A stretch of DNA of 64,000 bases from contig NZ_FOUG01000003.1 in the NCBI RefSeq assembly GCF_900114785.1, positions 62,001-126,000 of the forward strand, read 5' to 3'. The position numbers and the translations under genes are program-made. The DNA is from Variovorax sp. OV329. Its GTDB lineage: Bacteria; Pseudomonadota; Gammaproteobacteria; Burkholderiales; Burkholderiaceae_C. Positions within the stretch are counted from its first letter, which is position 1, and each line of letters starts with the position of its first letter. Positions 57,269 through 64,000 of the stretch are shown here, piece by piece. The notes beneath the pieces were generated by a model, which made no database searches, was not told where the DNA came from, and was given only the letters and a program-made list of their open reading frames with translations.

Positions 57269-58723
57269 TTGAAGCGAAGCGATCCTCATCAGCACAGCGC
57301 CAGGCAGTACATCAACGGTCGTTGGGAGACGGGTGCCACTACGGGCATTCGCCGCAACCCTTCCGACACCGGCGAGGTCGTGGCCGAGTACGCGCGGGCC
57401 GATCGGCGGCAGGCGGAGCGGGCCATCCGTGCCGCTGCCGATGCGTTTTCCGCCTGGGGCCACAGCACGCCGCAGCGACGCGCCGATGCGCTGGATGCCA
57501 TCGGCACCGAACTGATGGCACGCAAGGACGAGCTGGGCCTGCTGCTGGCGCGCGAGCAGGGAAAGCCCCTGCCCGAGGCCGTGGCCGAGGCGCTGCGGGC
57601 CGCCCAGATCTTCAAGTACTTCGCCGGCGAGGCCCTGCGCGGCGGCGGCGAGACGCTGGACTCGGTGCGTCCCGGCGTGCAGGTCGACGTCACGCGCGAG
57701 CCGGTCGGCGTGGTGGCGCTCATCAGCTCGTGGAGCGCGCCCTTCTCCATCGCCGCCCGCAAGATCGCGCCGGCGCTGGCCTTCGGCAACAGCGTGGTGT
57801 TCAAGCCCTCCGAACTGGTACCGGCCTGCGGCTGGATGCTGGCCGAGATCATCAGCCGCGCTGCGCTGCCGGCCGGCGCCTTCAACCTGCTCATGGGCAG
57901 CGGGCGGGAGCTGGGCGCCACGCTGGTCGACAACCCGGCGGTGGATGCCATCAGCTTCACCGGCTCGGCTGCCGTGGGAGCGCGCGTGCTGCTAGGCGCG
58001 GCCAAGCGGCGTGCGCGCGTGCAGCTGGAAATGGGCGGCAAGAACGCGCTGGTGGTGCTGGCCGATGCCGACCTGGAGCGCGCGGTGGAATGCGCGCTGG
58101 GTGGAGCCTATGGCTGCGCCGGCCAGCGCTGCACGGCATCGAGCCGGCTGATCGTCGAGGCGCCGGTGCACGACGCCTTCGTGGCGCGCCTGCGCAAGCG
58201 CGTGGCCGCGCTCAAGGTGGGCCATGCGCTGGAAAAAGGCATCGAGCTGGGCCCGGTGGTGGATGCGCCCCACCTGGCCCGACTGCTCGAATGGGTGCGC
58301 AGCGCCCGCGAGGAGGGCGCCGAGCTGGTCACCGGCGGCGAGGCGCTGGAGCGCCCCAGCCGCGGCCACTACATGAGCCCCGCGCTGTTCCTGGCCAAGC
58401 CGGAGCACCGGGTGGCCAGCGAGGACATCTTCGGCCCGCTGGCCTGCGTGCTGCGCGCCGACGACTACGAGCATGCGCTCAGCCTGGCCAACGACACGCC
58501 CTGGGGCCTGTGCGCCGGCATATGCACCCGCTCGCTGGCGCATGCCACGCACTTCCGTCGCCATGCCAAGGTGGGCATGACCATGGTCAACCTGCCCACC
58601 ACCAGCGAGGACCACCACGTGCCCTTCGGCGGGCGCAAGGCTTCGGGCTACGGGCCGCGTGCGCAGGGGCGGCAGGCGATCGATTTCTACACCAGCCTCA
58701 AGACCGGCTACATGCTGGCGTGA
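57269..58723 (+). CDS. Aldehyde dehydrogenase, likely alpha-ketoglutarate semialdehyde DH
   Basis: A 484-residue ALDH. Catalytic Cys288 is in GQRCTASS and the general base Glu254 in LEMGGKN; FTGS and EDIFGPLACV are family blocks. Sequence and context suggest it oxidises alpha-ketoglutarate semialdehyde to 2-oxoglutarate, the last step after the dehydratase at 52333-53256. The start is a TTG; I see no ATG in a suitable position. It heads the rightward sugar-uptake genes. Confidence 0.88.
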   Translation: MKRSDPHQHSARQYINGRWETGATTGIRRNPSDTGEVVAEYARADRRQAERAIRAAADAFSAWGHSTPQRRADALDAIGTELMARKDELGLLLAREQGKPLPEAVAEALRAAQIFKYFAGEALRGGGETLDSVRPGVQVDVTREPVGVVALISSWSAPFSIAARKIAPALAFGNSVVFKPSELVPACGWMLAEIISRAALPAGAFNLLMGSGRELGATLVDNPAVDAISFTGSAAVGARVLLGAAKRRARVQLEMGGKNALVVLADADLERAVECALGGAYGCAGQRCTASSRLIVEAPVHDAFVARLRKRVAALKVGHALEKGIELGPVVDAPHLARLLEWVRSAREEGAELVTGGEALERPSRGHYMSPALFLAKPEHRVASEDIFGPLACVLRADDYEHALSLANDTPWGLCAGICTRSLAHATHFRRHAKVGMTMVNLPTTSEDHHVPFGGRKASGYGPRAQGRQAIDFYTSLKTGYMLA

Positions 58724-58775
58724 TCCCAGGGAGTTTCTCTCTCAAACTCAACCCAAGGAAGAACAGGAGACAACC

Positions 58776-59735
58776 ATGAGCATGCAACGTCGTACTTTCA
58801 CAGCCGCACTCGCGGCGGCATCCGTCGTCGGCGCCGTGCCGGCTTTTGCGCAGAAGAAGATCGTGCTGGGCTTCGCCCAGGTCGGCGCCGAGAGCGAGTG
58901 GCGCACGGCCAACACCGAGTCGATCAAGTCCTCGGCGGCCGAGGCCGGCATCGACCTGAAGTTCTCCGATGCACAGCAGAAGCAGGAGAACCAGATCAAG
59001 GCCATCCGCTCCTACATCGCGCAGAAGGTGGACGTGATCGCCTTCTCGCCGGTGGTGGAAACCGGCTGGGACACCGTGCTGGTCGAGGCCAAGAACGCCA
59101 AGATCCCGGTGGTGCTCACCGACCGCTCGGTCAAGGTCAAGGACGACAGCCTCTACGTCACCTTCATGGGCTCGGACTTCACCGAGGAAGGCCGCAAGGC
59201 CGGCCGCTGGCTGGTGGAGAAGATGAAGGGCAACGCCGGCCCCATCAACATCGTGGAACTGCAGGGCACGGTGGGCTCGGCCCCGGCCATCGACCGCAAG
59301 AAGGGCTTCGAGGAAATCATCAAGGCCGACCCGAAGTTCAAGATCATCCGCTCGCAGACCGGCGACTTCACCCGCGCCAAGGGCAAGGAAGTGATGGAAG
59401 CCTTCCTCAAGGCCGAGGGCAAGAAGATCAACGTGCTGTACGCGCACAACGACGACATGGCCATCGGCGCCATCCAGGCCATCGAGGAAGCGGGCATGAA
59501 GCCGGCCAAGGACATCACCATCATCTCCATCGATGCGGTCAAGGGCGCCTTCGAGGCCATGATGGCCGGCAAGCTCAACGTCAGCGTGGAATGCAGCCCG
59601 CTGCTGGGCCCGCAGCTGATGAGCGCCGTGAAGGACATCAAGGCCGGCAAGCCGGTGCCCAAGCGGATCATCACCGAGGAGGGCATCTTCCCCATGGAAG
59701 TGGCCGCCGCCGAGTTCCCCAAACGCAAGTACTGA
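58776..59735 (+). CDS. Periplasmic sugar-binding protein (YtfQ-like)
   Basis: A 319-residue secreted binding protein of the type 1 periplasmic sugar-binding family. A signal peptide ([21 protein letters not shown]) ends near residue 25, with an arginine pair before the hydrophobic stretch. [20 protein letters not shown] in part and [22 protein letters not shown] in part resemble the E. coli YtfQ galactofuranose-binding protein, which also binds L-arabinose-like furanoses in relatives. GGAG precedes the ATG. Its ATPase partner is probably the YtfR-like gene starting at 63715, separated from it by chvE-gguAB. Confidence 0.9.
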   Translation: MSMQRRTFTAALAAASVVGAVPAFAQKKIVLGFAQVGAESEWRTANTESIKSSAAEAGIDLKFSDAQQKQENQIKAIRSYIAQKVDVIAFSPVVETGWDTVLVEAKNAKIPVVLTDRSVKVKDDSLYVTFMGSDFTEEGRKAGRWLVEKMKGNAGPINIVELQGTVGSAPAIDRKKGFEEIIKADPKFKIIRSQTGDFTRAKGKEVMEAFLKAEGKKINVLYAHNDDMAIGAIQAIEEAGMKPAKDITIISIDAVKGAFEAMMAGKLNVSVECSPLLGPQLMSAVKDIKAGKPVPKRIITEEGIFPMEVAAAEFPKRKY

Positions 59736-59792
59736 ACACGGGCGCTGCTGCCCGTTGCGCGCCGCCGGGAGGTCTGGCGGGCGCATCCAGGC

Positions 59793-59811
59793 GGGCCGGC
59801 CCTGCCGGCTC
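59793..59811 (+). other. Hairpin between the two binding-protein genes
   Basis: GCCGGC-CCT-GCCGGC (59795-59809) forms a compact GC hairpin without a T tract. In transport operons such structures often stabilise the mRNA of the binding protein upstream. The 128-bp gap holds no gene. Confidence 0.45.
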
Positions 59812-59863
59812 GTTCAGTCCCTTCCCGCATAAATCACACAACACGCCCAAGGAGATCGCACTC

Positions 59864-60936
59864 ATGAAACGCAGCACCTTCCTCAAGACCCTGGCCGCCG
59901 GCCTGGCCACCGCCGGACTCGTCGGCTTCTCGTCGCTCGCGCAGGCACAGGACAAGGGGCTGGTGGCGGTCTCCATGCCCACCAAGTCCTCGGCCCGCTG
60001 GATCGCCGACGGCGACAACATGGTCAAGCAGCTCAAGGACAAGGGCTACAAGGCCGACCTGCAGTACGCGGACGACGACATCCCGAACCAGCTGGCACAG
60101 ATCGAGAACATGCTGACCAAGAACCCCAAGGTCCTGGTCATCGCCGCCATCGACGGCACCACGCTGTCGGACGTGCTGCAGAAGGCGGCGGACAAGGGCG
60201 TGAAGGTCATCGCCTACGACCGCCTGATCCGCGGCTCGAAGAACGTGGACTACTACGCCACCTTCGACAACTTCCAGGTCGGCGTGCTGCAGGCGCAGTC
60301 GATCGAGAAGTCGCTCGACCTCAAGGGCGGCAAGGGTCCGTTCAACATCGAGCTGTTCGGCGGCTCGCCGGACGACAACAACGCCTTCTTCTTCTACAAC
60401 GGCGCGATGTCCGTGCTCAAGCCCTACATCGACAGCGGCAAGCTGGTGGTGCGCAGCAAGCAGATGGGCATGGACAAGGTCGGCACGCTGCGCTGGGACG
60501 GCGCGGTGGCCCAGGCGCGCATGGACAACCTGCTGTCGGCCTACTACAGCAAGGACCACGTCGACGCGGTGCTGTCGCCCTACGACGGCCTGTCGATCGG
60601 CATCCTGTCCTCGCTCAAGGGCGTGGGCTACGGCTCCGGCTCGCTGAAGATGCCCGTGGTCACCGGCCAGGACGCCGAGGTGCCTTCGGTCAAGTCGATG
60701 CTGCGCAAGGAGCAGACCTCCACCATCTTCAAGGACACGCGTGAACTCGCCAAGGTCACGGTCGCCATGGTCGACGCGATGATGTCGGGCAAGGCGCCCG
60801 AGGTGAACGACACCAAGACCTACAACAACGGCGTGAAGGTGGTGCCCTCCTACCTGCTCAAGCCGGTGAGCGTGGATGCGTCCAACTGGAAGCAGGTGCT
60901 GGTGGACAGCGGCTACTACAAGGAATCGCAAATCAA

Positions 60937-60940
<4 letters not shown>
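59864..60940 (+). CDS. chvE: ChvE-type multiple-sugar-binding protein
   Basis: A 358-residue periplasmic binding protein. The signal peptide ends near [42 protein letters not shown] in part, and [17 protein letters not shown] are ChvE/XylF-type features. In Agrobacterium ChvE binds several aldoses and serves GguAB. AAGGAG lies upstream of the ATG. The stop overlaps the ATPase gene by ATGA. Confidence 0.92.
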
Positions 60941-62488
<1,548 letters not shown>

Positions 62489-62499
<11 letters not shown>

Positions 62500-63718
62500 C
62501 GCAGCAAAGGCCGCGGACGCGGTGCATGCAGTGGTGACCGCCGCGGGTGCCGCGCCGGCACCGGCCGACAACAAGGGCTTCTGGCAGAGCAACCTGCGCG
62601 AGTACGGCATGCTCATCTCGCTGGTGGCCATCATGGTGCTGTTCCAGGTGCTCACCGACGGCACGCTGATGCGGCCGCTGAACCTCACCAACCTGGTCCT
62701 GCAGAACAGCTACATCGTCATCATGGCGCTGGGCATGCTGCTGGTGATCGTGGCCGGCCACATCGACTTGTCGGTGGGCTCGGTGTGCGGCTTCATCGGC
62801 GCGCTGGCGGCGGTGCTGATGGTGGAGTACGACTGGCCCTACCTGGTCACCGGCGTGGTGTGCATCGCGGCCGGCGCGGTCATCGGCGCGGCGCAGGGCT
62901 GGTTCGTGGCCTTCTGGCGCATTCCCTCCTTCATCGTCACGCTGGCGGGCATGCTGGTGTTCAAGGGGCTCACGCTGGCGCTGCTGGCGGGGCAGTCAGT
63001 GGGGCCCTTCCCGGTGCAGTTCCAGCGCCTGAGCTCGGGCTTCATTCCCGACCCCTTGGGCGGGGAGTCGCTGCGCCTGTTCTCCATCCTGTTGGGCATC
63101 GCCGCGGCGGTGGCGCTGGTGTTCTTCAAGCTGCGCGGCCGGGCCCGGCTGGCGCGCTACGGCATGGAGGAAGAGCCGCTGGCCTTCTCGCTGATCAAGA
63201 ACCTGGCCTTCGCGGCGATCATCGTCTACTTCTGCTACCTGCTGGCCACCTACAAGGGCCTGCCCAACGTGCTGATCGTGATGGCGCTCCTGATCGTGGT
63301 GTACGACTTCGTCACCAAGCGCACCACCGTCGGCCGGCGCATCTACGCGCTGGGCGGCAACGAGAAGGCGGCGCGGCTCTCGGGCGTGCACACGCAGCGC
63401 CTGGCCTTCCTCACCTTCGTGAACATGGGGGCACTGGCGGCGCTGGCGGGCCTGGTGTTCGCGGCGCGCCTGAACACCGCCACGCCCAAGGCCGGCCTGG
63501 GCTTCGAGCTGGACGTGATCGCGGCCTGCTTCATCGGCGGCGCCTCGGCTTCGGGCGGCGTGGGCAAGGTCATGGGCGCGGTTATCGGCGCCTTCATCAT
63601 GGGTGTGATGAACAACGGCATGTCCATCATGGGCATCGGCATCGACTACCAGCAGGTGATCAAGGGGCTGGTGCTGCTGGCGGCGGTGTTCATCGACGTC
63701 TACAACAAGAACAAATGA
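62489..63718 (+). CDS. gguB: Sugar ABC transporter permease (GguB type)
   Basis: A 409-residue permease of the CUT2 (RbsC/XylH) family with about ten to twelve helices. Family phrases are [18 protein letters not shown] in part and the later [12 protein letters not shown], with [19 protein letters not shown] in part near the C-terminus. It should form the channel with GguA and receive sugar from ChvE. The TGA overlaps the next ATPase start as ATGA. Confidence 0.93.
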
Positions 63719-64000
63719 CGAGCGAATCCACCCCGATCGAACCCGCGCCGGGCGCCGAGGGCGGCGGGGTGGTGCTGAGCCTGCAGGACATCCGCAAGAG
63801 CTTCGTGGGCGTGGCCGCGCTCAAGGGCGTGCAGTTGCAGCTGCGCGCCGGCGAGATCCACACGCTGATGGGCCAGAACGGCGCGGGCAAGTCCACGCTC
63901 ATCAAGGTGCTGACGGGCGTGCACCGCATCGACGGCGGGCAGATGGTGCTGGATGGCCAGCCCATCCGCCCGGCCTCGCCGCTGCAGGCGCAGCAGCTGG
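63715..64000 (+). CDS. Second sugar ABC transporter ATP-binding protein (truncated)
   Basis: The first 95 codons of another CUT2-type ATPase run into the window edge. The N-terminal ABC domain shows LSLQDIRKSFVGVAALKGV in part and Walker A GQNGAGKST. It resembles YtfR and would pair with the YtfQ-like binding protein at 58776-59735. Its permeases presumably lie beyond the window. Confidence 0.9.
   Translation, partial: MTSESTPIEPAPGAEGGGVVLSLQDIRKSFVGVAALKGVQLQLRAGEIHTLMGQNGAGKSTLIKVLTGVHRIDGGQMVLDGQPIRPASPLQAQQL

Overview
The window is GC-rich, gene-dense chromosomal DNA from a betaproteobacterium. Gene content and protein sequences fit Burkholderiales, most likely Comamonadaceae (Variovorax/Ramlibacter/Acidovorax-like). 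Supporting marks are the accB-accC-prmA-DUF3426 block, the PilS/PilR pair beside ampD, an alanine/lysine histone H1-like protein, a ChvE/GguAB-type sugar transporter and a TctD/TctE-like two-component pair. I see no rRNA, tRNA, CRISPR array, prophage or insertion sequence.

Layout. 1-5.4 kb: RNB-domain ribonuclease and YqiA esterase (minus), rodA (plus), two Rossmann-fold oxidoreductases (minus). 5.6-8.4 kb: tldD, then aroG (DAHP synthase) preceded by what reads as a complete transcription attenuator with an aromatic-rich leader peptide. 8.4-11.2 kb: cupin, mpl and an IclR regulator (minus). 11.3-15.5 kb: divergent cluster of SDR, flavin monooxygenase, BASS-family transporter and NAD-dependent epimerase. 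15.6-22 kb: conserved hypothetical, TlpA-like thioredoxin, accB, accC, prmA, DUF3426 zinc-ribbon protein, PfkB kinase. 22-27.2 kb (minus): H1-like protein, nrdB, nrdA with paired NrdR boxes. 27.4-32.3 kb (minus): ampD, pilR, pilS, small PP0621-like protein, CcsA-like cytochrome c assembly protein. 32.4-36.8 kb: ffh (plus), rpoH with a perfect CIRCE operator, an Mpo1-like membrane protein, ftsY (minus). 36.9-41 kb: two M16 peptidases, rsmD, coaD. 41-44.4 kb: 5-oxoprolinase genes pxpB-pxpC-pxpA plus pcp, with a four-copy 66-bp repeat at the pxpB/pxpC junction. 44.4-47.8 kb: two-component system, TerC-family protein behind an 11-bp direct-repeat array, universal stress protein. 47.9-52.3 kb: a hydrolase and a 1189-residue membrane protein of unknown function. 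52.3-64 kb: sugar catabolism and uptake. It holds 2-keto-3-deoxyarabonate dehydratase, aldose 1-epimerase, pentose dehydrogenase, sugar lactonase, LysR regulator, alpha-ketoglutarate semialdehyde dehydrogenase, two periplasmic sugar-binding proteins, ATPase and permease, and a second ATPase cut by the window edge.

How genes work together. The 52-64 kb genes form most of a non-phosphorylative L-arabinose (pentose) pathway leading to 2-oxoglutarate. Only the aldonate dehydratase is absent from the window. Pcp would release pyroglutamate that PxpABC converts to glutamate. Ffh and FtsY, the two GTPases of the signal recognition pathway, lie 1.6 kb apart.

The most notable non-coding features are the aroG attenuator, the CIRCE-controlled rpoH, the helically phased repeat array before the TerC gene, the repeat array that preserves stop/start coupling between pxpB and pxpC, and at least eleven genes whose ATG follows a -10-like hexamer by only 6-9 nt, which suggests widespread leaderless transcription.
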